A stretch of DNA of 64,000 nucleotides from Levilactobacillus yonginensis (GTDB lineage: Bacteria > Bacillota > Bacilli > Lactobacillales > Lactobacillaceae). The DNA is taken from NCBI RefSeq assembly GCF_964065165.1, contig NZ_OZ061549.1:62001-126000 (forward strand). Reading direction: 5' to 3'. Of this stretch, positions 1 to 6,378 are shown one piece after another (the first letter of the stretch is position 1; each line of letters starts with the position of its first letter). Under the pieces are notes generated by a model. The model saw nothing but the letters and a program-made list of their open reading frames with translations. It was not told the DNA's origin and made no database searches. Made by a program: the position numbers and the translations under genes.

Positions 1-302
1 ACAGATTTGAGGCTGGACTTTTGTCCCCTGAGGAAACTATCGGCTTTTACAAGGCCAATGCCATCAAGTATCTAACTCGCGAAGCGGATAAAAATGGCGA
101 AGAGGACTTAGATAAGGCCTTGACTTACATTGGTCGGCTAAAACAGTTTAAGTATCCGAAGAATGTTGATACAACTACCGATGAGACGCGCGGAAATTAT
201 AAGTTTGATAATGATCGTTACCGAAAACATCAGGAATTAGTTGCTCAGGCATGGCTGGACGGGTATCAAGTGGAGGCACAGCATGACACACGAACAGATT
301 GA
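1..302 (+). CDS. DUF3310 phage protein, 5' end outside window
   Basis: The reading frame is open from the first bases of the window, so the gene starts upstream; the TTG at 21 is only the first possible start inside the window. The visible part carries the DUF3310 signature GFYKANAIKYLTRE followed by NGEEDLDKALTYI. DUF3310 proteins are common in early or replication regions of Firmicutes phages and are annotated as possible nucleotide-kinase-like proteins; their biochemical role is not established. The gene is followed within 20 bases by another phage gene whose start lies inside it, which is typical of a tightly packed early phage operon. Confidence 0.75.
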   Translation, partial: RFEAGLLSPEETIGFYKANAIKYLTREADKNGEEDLDKALTYIGRLKQFKYPKNVDTTTDETRGNYKFDNDRYRKHQELVAQAWLDGYQVEAQHDTRTD

Positions 303-480
303 GTATCGCAAATACGTGCTGCAAGGCATGGCAAGCTATGGTGGCGATGTGGCACAGGCGTTAGTGTGGTGCGGCAATCACTTTATCAAGCTGGGCGATA
401 GCCAACGCAACGCGATTAACAAGTTATCAGCGAAGGAACGCAACCAGGTTATTCATGAGCTGACAATGGCGGTGTATTGA
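283..480 (+). CDS. small phage protein, unknown function
   Basis: A 65-residue protein beginning MTHEQIEYRKYVLQG. I chose the ATG at 283 because a GGAGG (272-276) sits 6 bases upstream; the frame is open further left but without a ribosome site. It overlaps the end of the DUF3310 gene, so translation is probably coupled. The C-terminal half (NKLSAKERNQVIHELT) resembles the end of the next tiny frame (GMLSNAEVNNVLHELT), suggesting duplicated small proteins. I do not recognise a family. Short helical protein with no membrane segment. Confidence 0.6.
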   Translation: MTHEQIEYRKYVLQGMASYGGDVAQALVWCGNHFIKLGDSQRNAINKLSAKERNQVIHELTMAVY

Positions 481-608
481 TAGGAATAGCTGAGTTTCAA
501 TCCAGATTAAGCGATCACAGCGTGCCTAAGGAAGTTTACATTGCTTTGGGTATGCTGAGCAATGCTGAGGTTAATAACGTGCTACACGAGCTTACACGGC
601 CATTTTAG
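477..608 (+). CDS. 43-residue small ORF, possible paralogue of upstream gene
   Basis: Starts at a TTG that overlaps the stop codon of the preceding gene and ends at TAG 606-608. The product ends GMLSNAEVNNVLHELTRPF, similar to the C-terminus of the preceding protein (KLSAKERNQVIHELT). The ribosome site is weak (GGCGG), so expression would rely on translational coupling. It could be real or the remnant of a duplicated gene. Confidence 0.4.
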   Translation: MIGIAEFQSRLSDHSVPKEVYIALGMLSNAEVNNVLHELTRPF

Positions 609-612
609 ATAG

Positions 613-641
613 CAAAAAAGGGCCGCCCAGCAGCAGCCCTT
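613..641 (-). terminator. hairpin with T-run on the minus strand
   Basis: AAGGGC (618-623) pairs with GCCCTT (636-641). The six As at 614-619 give a T-run only on the minus strand, so this would stop antisense transcription coming from the right. On the plus strand it lacks a T-tract and would at most be a weak pause. Confidence 0.35.
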
Positions 642-704
642 ACCCAAATTATGCTTACTCAATGGTCAACACATTAATTATACCATTGATAGGGGCTGAA
701 AGGG

Positions 705-1172
705 TTGGCTGAATTGGATTTTGACAATGTGAATATGGGAAGTCTCTTCCCAGAGGTAGATGTTGGAGCAACTTTGCAAAACGTGACACACTTTTTATCT
801 GTAGTATTGCCTAAGATGGTCCGTATCAGTGGACAGTCAATGAGCGACTTAAAATCACCTGGCTATGATGGAATGCCAAAATCTCAGCCATCAGGTAATG
901 CGACAGATTCAAGAATTGTGCGGCGGTTATATGCCGAAGAAGTCGTTAAACGGACAATCCAAGCAATTAAACACTGTGATAAAGATTGCCAGAATATCCT
1001 AGATGAACTATATCTACAAGAACTATCAGATACCATGTGCTTTATGGACTTAGGATTTTCTGAGTCCAGCTATTTCCACGTTTGGAAGCCCAAAGCACTA
1101 TTGCAGTTTGCCGATTGCTACATGCTGGATGATCTCCATATTTTTAAAAAAAGCAGTTTTGATGCAGTTTGA
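705..1172 (+). CDS. ArpU-family late transcription regulator
   Basis: A 155-residue soluble protein with the layout of ArpU/autolysin-regulator proteins. These sit just before terS in Firmicutes phages and switch on the packaging, morphogenesis and lysis genes. Visible features are the central VRRLYAEEVVKRTIQAI segment and the C-terminal sigma-like helix-turn-helix region around LGFSESSYFHVWKPKALLQFA. The start is a TTG at 705, with AGGGG at 691-695 as the likely ribosome site. The end of the gene runs into an array of five GCAG repeats at exact 11-base spacing, which may be its own or its target binding region. Position before the structural genes fits late-gene activation. Confidence 0.7.
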   Translation: MAELDFDNVNMGSLFPEVDVGATLQNVTHFLSVVLPKMVRISGQSMSDLKSPGYDGMPKSQPSGNATDSRIVRRLYAEEVVKRTIQAIKHCDKDCQNILDELYLQELSDTMCFMDLGFSESSYFHVWKPKALLQFADCYMLDDLHIFKKSSFDAV

Positions 1173-1200
1173 GTGCAGTTTTTGTGCAGTCGGACTGCAG
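1153..1200 (+). repeat. five GCAG motifs at exact 11-bp spacing
   Basis: GCAG starts at 1153, 1164, 1175, 1186 and 1197, each 11 bases apart. The first three units read GCAGTTT and the fourth GCAGTCG. The array covers the last codons and stop of the ArpU-like gene and continues into the intergenic region. An 11-base period places each copy on nearly the same face of the helix, as expected for cooperative binding of a protein. A candidate -10 (TATTCT, 1222-1227) lies just downstream without a good -35, which fits an activator-dependent late promoter. Confidence 0.6.
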
Positions 1201-1252
1201 GCACCAGCCATATTTAAGGGTTATTCTAGTATCATCGAAAGAATTAAGAAAA

Positions 1253-1319
1253 ACACGCATAGCTCAATGGCAGAGCAGGCAGTCATTGCCTGACGCGGGT
1301 TCGAACCCCGCTGCGTGCA
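1253..1319 (+). tRNA. degenerate tRNA-like gene
   Basis: Acceptor arms 1253-1259 and 1312-1318 pair at six of seven positions. The D arm is normal (GCTC/GAGC), and the T arm GCGGG-TTCGAAC-CCCGC is perfect. The anticodon part is shortened: only 18 bases separate the D and T arms and no standard stem with U33 can be drawn (the best is CAGGC/GCCTG with a loop lacking U33). I regard it as a decayed or specialised phage tRNA-like element; no amino acid can be assigned. Confidence 0.45.
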
Positions 1320-1364
1320 TTGTGGTGGAATGATGAACCGGCCACAAGATTACCTCCCTGAGTA

Positions 1365-1422
1365 ACGTGCATAGCTCAACGGCAGAGCAAAGAAGATACG
1401 GGTTCGAATCCTGTTACACGTA
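1365..1422 (+). tRNA. tRNA-like remnant lacking anticodon arm
   Basis: Acceptor arms 1365-1371 and 1415-1421, D arm GCTC/GAGC and T arm ACGGG/CCTGT are present, but only nine bases lie between the D and T arms, so there is no anticodon stem-loop. It resembles the element at 1253-1319 closely enough to be a truncated copy. Confidence 0.4.
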
Positions 1423-1476
1423 TTAGCCCGCCAAACTCCTTCATAAAATTGACCGGCCTGCATAACCGGTCATTAA

Positions 1477-1550
1477 GGACCTTTAACTCAGCTGGTTAGA
1501 GTAGATGGCTCATAACCGTTCGGTCGTAGGTTCGAATCCTACAAGGTCCA
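1477..1550 (+). tRNA. tRNA-Met (CAT)
   Basis: A complete cloverleaf: acceptor GGACCTT/AAGGTCC, D stem ACTC/GAGT, anticodon stem GATGG/CCGTT with loop CTCATAA (anticodon CAT), five-base variable loop, and T stem GTAGG/CCTAC. The 3' CCA is not encoded. This is the only intact tRNA of the phage cluster. A CAT anticodon could also be tRNA-Ile2 if C34 is modified by TilS; I cannot decide from identity elements alone. Confidence 0.85.
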
Positions 1551-1642
1551 TTGACCCTAAACAAATTTTTGCTTAACACTGGGTCATAAAACTAACCTGA
1601 AAAGAGGTGAAAACTTCTCTCAGTTTAGTTTGAAATTAGTCC

Positions 1643-1677
1643 GAGGGGCCGTCTGTGGTAGAGCGGCTCTTTTTTTG
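1643..1677 (+). terminator. rho-independent terminator after the tRNA cluster
   Basis: GAG-GCCG (with a two-G bulge) pairs with CGGCTC, followed by a run of Ts at 1670-1677. It closes the tRNA transcription unit before the hicA promoter. Confidence 0.6.
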
Positions 1678-1697
1678 TTACATACGAATATTTTTCG

Positions 1698-1726
1698 TTG
1701 CTAAGTGTGTATTCAATGTGTATAAT
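1698..1726 (+). promoter_or_regulatory. promoter of hicAB
   Basis: TTGCTA (1698-1703) and a perfect TATAAT (1721-1726) separated by 17 bases, lying 30 bases before the hicA ribosome site. The module is therefore transcribed on its own, as expected for a lysogen-expressed toxin-antitoxin moron. Confidence 0.7.
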
Positions 1727-1756
1727 GTGATTATCGATAATAAAGAGGTGAGTAGT

Positions 1757-1954
1757 ATGCCGATGAAGCCACGACAGATGGTTAAACTGTTGAAAGAACA
1801 TGGCTTTATCGAGAAATCGCAGAATGGATCATCACATTTAAAACTCTACAACACCCAAAGCAATATTACTGTCATGGTACCGATTCATGCTAAGGAACTC
1901 GGAAAAGGGTTGAAGCGCGCGATTTTGAGAGAAGCAAATATAGAGAAACCATAG
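1757..1954 (+). CDS. hicA: HicA-family mRNA interferase toxin
   Basis: A 65-residue basic protein of the HicA/YcfA family, a double-stranded-RNA-binding-fold ribonuclease toxin. It shows the family core: MVKLLKEHGFIEKSQNGSSHLKLYN, with the catalytic His in GSSHLKL, then VMVPIHAKELGKGLKRAILREANI. The ATG at 1757 follows GAGGTG (1745-1750); the frame runs further upstream but that part is not protein-like. It is followed by the HicB-like gene after 116 bases. That gap is larger than usual for hicAB and holds its own promoter-like extended -10. Confidence 0.85.
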   Translation: MPMKPRQMVKLLKEHGFIEKSQNGSSHLKLYNTQSNITVMVPIHAKELGKGLKRAILREANIEKP

Positions 1955-1990
1955 TGTTTCTTTATTGCGGCCAAAATGAGTGATCGTTTT

Positions 1991-1998
1991 GGTATACT
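1991..1998 (+). promoter_or_regulatory. possible internal hicB promoter (extended -10)
   Basis: TGGTATACT matches an extended -10 (TGnTATAAT type) in the hicA-hicB gap; no good -35 at standard spacing. The 10-mer ACTAACCTGA occurs here (2006-2015) and again at 1591-1600 before hicA, so it might be a HicB operator half. A separate antitoxin promoter would keep the antitoxin in excess. Confidence 0.35.
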
Positions 1999-2070
1999 CT
2001 CAAATACTAACCTGATTTTTTCTCCCTGAAGTATGAAACTGACAAAGAAAACACAAAGGAGATCGACTCT

Positions 2071-2454
2071 ATGAAGAAGGATATGGTAATTTACCCTGCT
2101 ATTTTTAGCGAAGATGGGGACTATATTTTTGTTCGAGTCCCTGACCTAAAAGGCGGGTTTACGCAAGGAAACAATACCTTGGACGCCGTTGCTATGACTG
2201 AAGATTTGATTGGTAACTTATTAGAAGACCAATCGGACTATCCTAAACCATCAAATCCGGAAGATATTAAACTAGAAGATGGAGAATCTTTGGTTTATAT
2301 CTCAGTTGACTTAGCAGAATTTCGTATTAAGTATTCGCGAACCGTTCGCAAAAATGTGACTATTCCAGAGTATTTAAATGTAATTGCTAAGGAACGAAAA
2401 ATTAATGTTTCCCAGGTATTAACTGAAGCGTTAAGAACAAAATTGGAAGTATAG
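2071..2454 (+). CDS. hicB: HicB-family antitoxin
   Basis: A 127-residue protein. Residues 5-60 form the partial RNase-H-like HicB domain (YPAIFSEDGDYIFVRVPDLKGGFTQGNN), and the C-terminus has a ribbon-helix-helix or HTH-type DNA-binding segment (RKNVTIPEYLNVIAKERKINVSQ split across residues 95-120). It should bind and block the HicA toxin and repress the operon. The ribosome site is AAGGAGA just upstream. A terminator follows directly, so the pair is an isolated unit within the prophage. Confidence 0.85.
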   Translation: MKKDMVIYPAIFSEDGDYIFVRVPDLKGGFTQGNNTLDAVAMTEDLIGNLLEDQSDYPKPSNPEDIKLEDGESLVYISVDLAEFRIKYSRTVRKNVTIPEYLNVIAKERKINVSQVLTEALRTKLEV

Positions 2455-2466
2455 TTTCAAACGTAT

Positions 2467-2488
2467 AACGTCCTACGGGGCGTTTTTA
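2467..2488 (+). terminator. terminator after hicB
   Basis: AACGTCC (2467-2473), loop TACG, GGGCGTT (2478-2484), followed by TTTTTATTTT. Strong intrinsic terminator. Confidence 0.8.
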
Positions 2489-2516
2489 TTTTGCCCAAAA
2501 ATAGGAGGTGGCCGGC

Positions 2517-2687
2517 ATGGCCAGAATGATCAAAACAAAGTTCGGCCTTGTCAGCCGCACAGAGGCACGTTGCTTGGGCGACTTAGAGCGACAGCTTAAA
2601 GATGGATGGTGGCAGCGTAAAAAGCCACAGCGACCATTTAAACAGCGTATTACAGTATGGAGGAAGGACAATGCTAAAAAGCTATGA
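2517..2687 (+). CDS. small basic phage protein, unknown function
   Basis: A 56-residue protein starting MARMIKTKFGLVSRTEARCL, with an excellent AGGAGGTG ribosome site at 2503-2510. Very rich in Lys and Arg with a WW pair in the middle. It overlaps the next gene by 17 bases. I do not recognise the family; a small nucleic-acid-binding protein is possible from charge alone. Confidence 0.6.
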   Translation: MARMIKTKFGLVSRTEARCLGDLERQLKDGWWQRKKPQRPFKQRITVWRKDNAKKL

Positions 2688-2886
2688 CTTGTGGTACTGG
2701 GGCTATGACCCAGACAACCACGGTCAAAGCCAAATGCTACGCAAAGAGGTGCTGGTTTCGGAGACGACGCTTAAACGGTTCCTGTCACGTGCCAAGTACG
2801 ATTATTACGAATTCGTTATTGACGATGGTCAGAAGTGGATTGTGGCGTCCGACCTGGTGCTGCAGTTGAGAGAAAGGGTGGATTAA
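2671..2886 (+). CDS. small phage protein, unknown function
   Basis: A 71-residue protein beginning MLKSYDLWYWGYDPDN. The ATG at 2671 is preceded by GGAGGAAGG, so I prefer it to the upstream open frame. Rich in aromatic residues at the N-terminus, with a C-terminal DDGQKWIVASDLVLQL segment that looks like a small beta-fold. It is part of the tightly packed accessory gene run before terS. No family recognised. Confidence 0.6.
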   Translation: MLKSYDLWYWGYDPDNHGQSQMLRKEVLVSETTLKRFLSRAKYDYYEFVIDDGQKWIVASDLVLQLRERVD

Positions 2887-2888
2887 TC

Positions 2889-3116
2889 ATGGATTTTGGT
2901 GAAGCAATTAACCTGATAAAACAGAAGGAGAAACTTCGACGTTCTGACTGGGATCGTGAAAAATATGTACGTAGGTTTGATCCAGTTGACAATGACGGAA
3001 TGGCCAAAGAAGGAACACAACTGGTCATGAATGCAGGCAATGATGATTGGCTACTTGAACCCTATAATCCAACCACTAGAGATATGTTTGCTGATGATTG
3101 GGAGGTATTTAAATGA
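2889..3116 (+). CDS. DUF2829 / Tad2-like protein, candidate anti-Thoeris factor
   Basis: A 75-residue protein starting at ATG 2889, with GAAAGGGTGG upstream. It has the DUF2829 pattern: N-terminal FGEAINLIKQKEKLRRSDWD and C-terminal NPTTRDMFADDWEVF. Phage DUF2829 proteins include Tad2, which sequesters the cyclic ADP-ribose-type signal of the Thoeris defence system. The assignment here rests on motif resemblance only; whether this copy binds a signal molecule is an inference. Its place among small accessory genes next to the packaging module is usual for anti-defence genes. It overlaps the next gene at ATGA. Confidence 0.65.
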   Translation: MDFGEAINLIKQKEKLRRSDWDREKYVRRFDPVDNDGMAKEGTQLVMNAGNDDWLLEPYNPTTRDMFADDWEVFK

Positions 3117-3394
3117 AAAAGCAATTAAGTGATAAAGAAAAGGCCAAGCTGTGGGACGATCTGCCAAATTACATTACCGTCAATCAACCTAACGGGGAGC
3201 TGATTGCTTATATCCCGCTTAAGCCCGAAGCGGGTTTCAGTGATGGCATGATTGTCAACAAGGACTATATCTTCACAGAAAACTATAGCAAAGAAGAAGC
3301 TCATTTTGCTGATATTGATGGCAAAGTCTACTACAAAGGCGCCATGACGTGGGAAAACCACAAGCAGGCACAGGAGGTTGTTGATCGTGACTGA
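3113..3394 (+). CDS. phage hypothetical protein
   Basis: A 93-residue acidic soluble protein (MKKQLSDKEKAKLWDDLPNY start) whose ATG overlaps the stop of the DUF2829 gene; the ribosome site GGAGG lies inside that gene. It overlaps the following gene by 8 bases. No recognised domain; the content suggests a small beta-rich fold (LIAYIPLKPEAGF, DGKVYYKGAM). Given its neighbours it may be another accessory or anti-host factor, but that is only positional. Confidence 0.6.
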   Translation: MKKQLSDKEKAKLWDDLPNYITVNQPNGELIAYIPLKPEAGFSDGMIVNKDYIFTENYSKEEAHFADIDGKVYYKGAMTWENHKQAQEVVDRD

Positions 3395-3770
3395 TAAAGA
3401 AAACAAGCACTCAATCCGGGTTAGCGACGGTACATTTATTACCTTTTTTGACACTACAAAATTTCATATCTTCGTAAACGATGAAAAATTAGTTGGGCTT
3501 GATGGTGAAGTGGCTATAAGAATCATGGACTCTGAATCGAATTATATCGATAAATTGGTGAAAATAGGAGTCCCACTGGGCATGCCGTCGGATAAAATAT
3601 TGCGCGGATTGGTAAAAAAAGAGGAACCAATTCACTTGAAGATTCAGGATGATAACTTGGGTAATGTTTTTGAAAGCTGCTCTGGATATATCAGGCAAAG
3701 CCCTAACCTTGTTTATGGGAATGGATTTCCAATGGGCCAGTTTACAGTGGCCTGTGTATTTATGGATTAG
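3387..3770 (+). CDS. phage hypothetical protein
   Basis: A 127-residue protein. I chose the GTG at 3387 because GGAGG (3373-3377) is 9 bases upstream; the TTG at 3378 touches that site. The sequence is beta-rich (FITFFDTTKFHIFVNDEKLV) with no membrane segment and no motif I recognise. It is the last of the small gene run before terS and ends 11 bases before it, so it is in the same operon. Confidence 0.6.
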   Translation: MTDKENKHSIRVSDGTFITFFDTTKFHIFVNDEKLVGLDGEVAIRIMDSESNYIDKLVKIGVPLGMPSDKILRGLVKKEEPIHLKIQDDNLGNVFESCSGYIRQSPNLVYGNGFPMGQFTVACVFMD

Positions 3771-3781
3771 GAGGCGCCCCC

Positions 3782-4375
3782 ATGGGTAAAGGCAAGTATC
3801 AAGATTGGTTGACCCATGAGGGCTTGACCAAACTAGAAGGGTGGGCCCGAGATGGCCTAACCGATGAACAAATTGCTAATAATATTGGCATTGGTACAAC
3901 GACTCTTTACAATTGGAAAAAGCGTTATGTGGAGATTGTGGAGGCCCTAAAAAAGGGAAAAGAAGTCGTTGATCGTGAAGTCGAAGGTTCACTTTTGCGG
4001 CGTGCCAAGGGATATACGACAGTTGACCATCAGTACAAAGTAGTTGATGTTGATCCGGATGTGCTGCATGCGCGCCGTCGTAAGGTGGCCAATACTTACA
4101 AGTTAGACCATCCGGAAGCAACCAAGCAAGAGGTTGATGACTATGCTGCCGAGAAAGTCCCAACGCGGGAAAGCATCGAGTTGTTTCAGAATCAGCATGA
4201 GGTGCCACCAGACACTACAGCAGCTATCTTCTGGTTAAAGAATCGTAAGCCAGATGAATGGCGTGACCGTAAGGAAACAGAATTGTCCGGTGGTGTCGGT
4301 GTTCAAGTCAGTGACCCGTATAAGAATCTTTCAGAAGAGCAGCTAGCCAAGCTGGCTGATGATGACGATGGATAA
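3782..4375 (+). CDS. terS: terminase small subunit
   Basis: A 197-residue protein. The N-terminus holds a helix-turn-helix (LTDEQIANNIGIGTTTLYNWKK, residues about 26-47) that recognises the packaging site. The middle is helical for oligomerisation, and the C-terminus (NRKPDEWRDRKET) is typical of small terminases. It forms a ring that recognises phage DNA and hands it to the large subunit. GGAGG precedes the ATG, and the gene overlaps terL by 17 bases, the usual coupled arrangement. Confidence 0.85.
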   Translation: MGKGKYQDWLTHEGLTKLEGWARDGLTDEQIANNIGIGTTTLYNWKKRYVEIVEALKKGKEVVDREVEGSLLRRAKGYTTVDHQYKVVDVDPDVLHARRRKVANTYKLDHPEATKQEVDDYAAEKVPTRESIELFQNQHEVPPDTTAAIFWLKNRKPDEWRDRKETELSGGVGVQVSDPYKNLSEEQLAKLADDDDG

Positions 4376-5819
4376 GAACTTAATTCGTCAAGGCGCACGG
4401 GTTGAACTGGCTCGGCGCTATTTCTTTTCCTATGCTCGGTTAATGGCCCCAGACTTCTACAAGCGAAGCCGAGGTTACTTAGTTGAATTGTGTGACGCCT
4501 TGCAGGACTTCGTGGTGTCTGACGATGATGTGTTGGTCATCAACGAGCCGCCGCGTCACGGTAAATCACGAACGGCGGGGCTGTTTGTCCAATGGCTTCT
4601 AGGCAAGGACCCGTCGATAAAGGTCATGACCGGTTCATACAACGAAACGCTGTCGACCACGTTTTCTAAGGGAGTTCGTAATTCCATTCAGGAGGTCAAG
4701 GCTGACCCAAACATTCCGGTGTTTGCAGACGTCTTTCCTGGCGTAAGTATCAAGCAAGGTGACGGGGCCATGAACCTGTGGTCACTTAAAGGTGGATACA
4801 ACAACTACCTGGCCACTTCACCGACTGGTACTGCGACTGGGTTCGGGGCCGACGTCATGATTATTGACGACCTGATCAAGAACGCCCAGGAAGCCTTTAA
4901 CGAGGTCAAGTTGGACGAGCAATGGTCGTGGTTCGTAAATACCATGCTGTCACGACTAGAATCCGGCGGGAAAATCATTATCATTATGACACGGTGGTCA
5001 TCTCAAGACCTTGCAGGGCGTGCTGTGACCGAGTTGCCCGGATTAGGGTATAAGGTCAAGCACATCAGTATGAAAGCTCTCCAGGACGACGGAACCATGC
5101 TTTGCGAGGATATTCTGTCCCGTGCTCAGTATGAGCGGACATTTAAGACTCAATCGCCCGAGATTGCGGCGGCCAACTATCAGCAAAAACCAATTGATCA
5201 AGAAGGTCGGTTGTACAAGCACTTCAAAACTTATGACGAAATCCCACGAGATGAGCAGGGTAATCCGCTCTTTCGGGGGATTTTTTCATACACCGATACT
5301 GCCGACGAAGGCTCTGACTGGTTAGCCCATTACGTCTATGGGGTATATAACGATGAGGCCTACATCTTAGACGTAGTCTTCTCACAAGACCCAATGGAGA
5401 CGACGGAACCAGCTGTGGCCCGATCGCTATTCGAGAATAAGGTCAATGCGGCCACAATCGAATCTAACAATGGTGGGCGTGGGTTTGCTCGGCAGGTTGA
5501 ACGGCGATTGCGTGAGGAGTATCACAGCAACGTCACTAAGGTTCAATGGTTCCATAACGGGCAGAACAAGATTGCTCGGATTCTGTCGAACTCGACTTGG
5601 GTCATGGAACACATCTACTTCCCAGGAAATTGGCGTAATCGTTGGCCAGACTTGTTTGATTTTCTGACGCGATACCAGCGTGAGGGGAAGAATGAGCATG
5701 ATGACGCCCCTGATGCTCTCACTGGTGTGGCTGAATCGGTTCAAAACAAGGTAAACATCAGCAAGCGTCCTAGCCGTCGCAAGCAAGCCAAAACATTAAG
5801 AAGGATGGGATTAGTATGA
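4359..5819 (+). CDS. terL: terminase large subunit (packaging ATPase/nuclease)
   Basis: A 486-residue motor protein. Walker A-like motif PPRHGKSRT at about residues 66-74, Walker B VMIIDDL at about 167-173, and C-terminal RNase-H-like nuclease with the first acidic residue in SYTDTADEGSD (about 310-320) and a later acidic cluster HDDAPDALTG (about 448-457). It powers DNA translocation into the prohead and cuts the concatemer. Three in-frame ATGs (4359, 4362, 4368) lie in the overlap with terS; the exact start is uncertain by three codons. Full length for the family. Confidence 0.95.
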   Translation: MMTMDKNLIRQGARVELARRYFFSYARLMAPDFYKRSRGYLVELCDALQDFVVSDDDVLVINEPPRHGKSRTAGLFVQWLLGKDPSIKVMTGSYNETLSTTFSKGVRNSIQEVKADPNIPVFADVFPGVSIKQGDGAMNLWSLKGGYNNYLATSPTGTATGFGADVMIIDDLIKNAQEAFNEVKLDEQWSWFVNTMLSRLESGGKIIIIMTRWSSQDLAGRAVTELPGLGYKVKHISMKALQDDGTMLCEDILSRAQYERTFKTQSPEIAAANYQQKPIDQEGRLYKHFKTYDEIPRDEQGNPLFRGIFSYTDTADEGSDWLAHYVYGVYNDEAYILDVVFSQDPMETTEPAVARSLFENKVNAATIESNNGGRGFARQVERRLREEYHSNVTKVQWFHNGQNKIARILSNSTWVMEHIYFPGNWRNRWPDLFDFLTRYQREGKNEHDDAPDALTGVAESVQNKVNISKRPSRRKQAKTLRRMGLV

Positions 5820-6109
5820 CGAAGAAAATGGGCCACGTTAGCGCGATGGTTGCCAATGCACTGGACCGATACGCGTTAGGTCGCGATGGTGGTCAGATTA
5901 CTATTGTCGACCGTGAAATTGGTGAAGCGTTTGTACTAAAGCTATCTGGTAAGAAGGCCGACATAGTGTGGCAGGTGCTGATTAGCACACACCCTAATCG
6001 CGATATCGGTAAGATTGAATTCGGTACAAAGAAAGGGCCACGCACCATTGATGAGTTAATCAAGACGGGGCCAGACGGAACACTTAAATCGAAACTGGGG
6101 TTGATCTAA
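5816..6109 (+). CDS. phage hypothetical protein
   Basis: A 97-residue protein starting at an ATG overlapping the terL stop (ATGA). Contains SAMVANALDRYALGRDGGQITIVDREIGEAF; no family recognised with confidence. Proteins of this size are often found between terL and portal in lactobacillus phages. It ends in an overlap with the next small gene. Confidence 0.6.
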   Translation: MTKKMGHVSAMVANALDRYALGRDGGQITIVDREIGEAFVLKLSGKKADIVWQVLISTHPNRDIGKIEFGTKKGPRTIDELIKTGPDGTLKSKLGLI

Positions 6110-6378
6110 TGGCTGATGTACCTGTATTTGAGTGGAAGGGTGTTAGCATTGCTTCAATGAGTAAGCACGAGCTACTGGCGGCCATTAAAGATAATGAGCA
6201 AGGACGCAACTATCCGGATAGTGCCACAACAATCCTGTTGGGTGAAGCAATTAAGCGATTTCTTAATGAAGATGTTGATTTAGAAGATAAACGAGCTGAG
6301 GCACGAGAACGAGTGGTTAACGAAATGTTGGCCGGAACTGATGTGAAAGGGGATGAACTAGATGGCGGAAACGAATGA
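6109..6378 (+). CDS. phage hypothetical protein
   Basis: An 89-residue acidic, mostly helical protein (MADVPVFEWKGVSIASMSKH start). Overlaps its neighbours on both sides: its first base is the last base of the upstream gene, and the portal gene starts 17 bases before its stop, so all are translationally coupled. Function unknown; position suggests a packaging or portal accessory. Confidence 0.6.
   Translation: MADVPVFEWKGVSIASMSKHELLAAIKDNEQGRNYPDSATTILLGEAIKRFLNEDVDLEDKRAEARERVVNEMLAGTDVKGDELDGGNE

Noticed and set aside
1153..1200. CRISPR-like array
   Set aside because: Units are only 11 bases with 4 invariant bases; no long direct repeats or spacers and no cas genes in the window.
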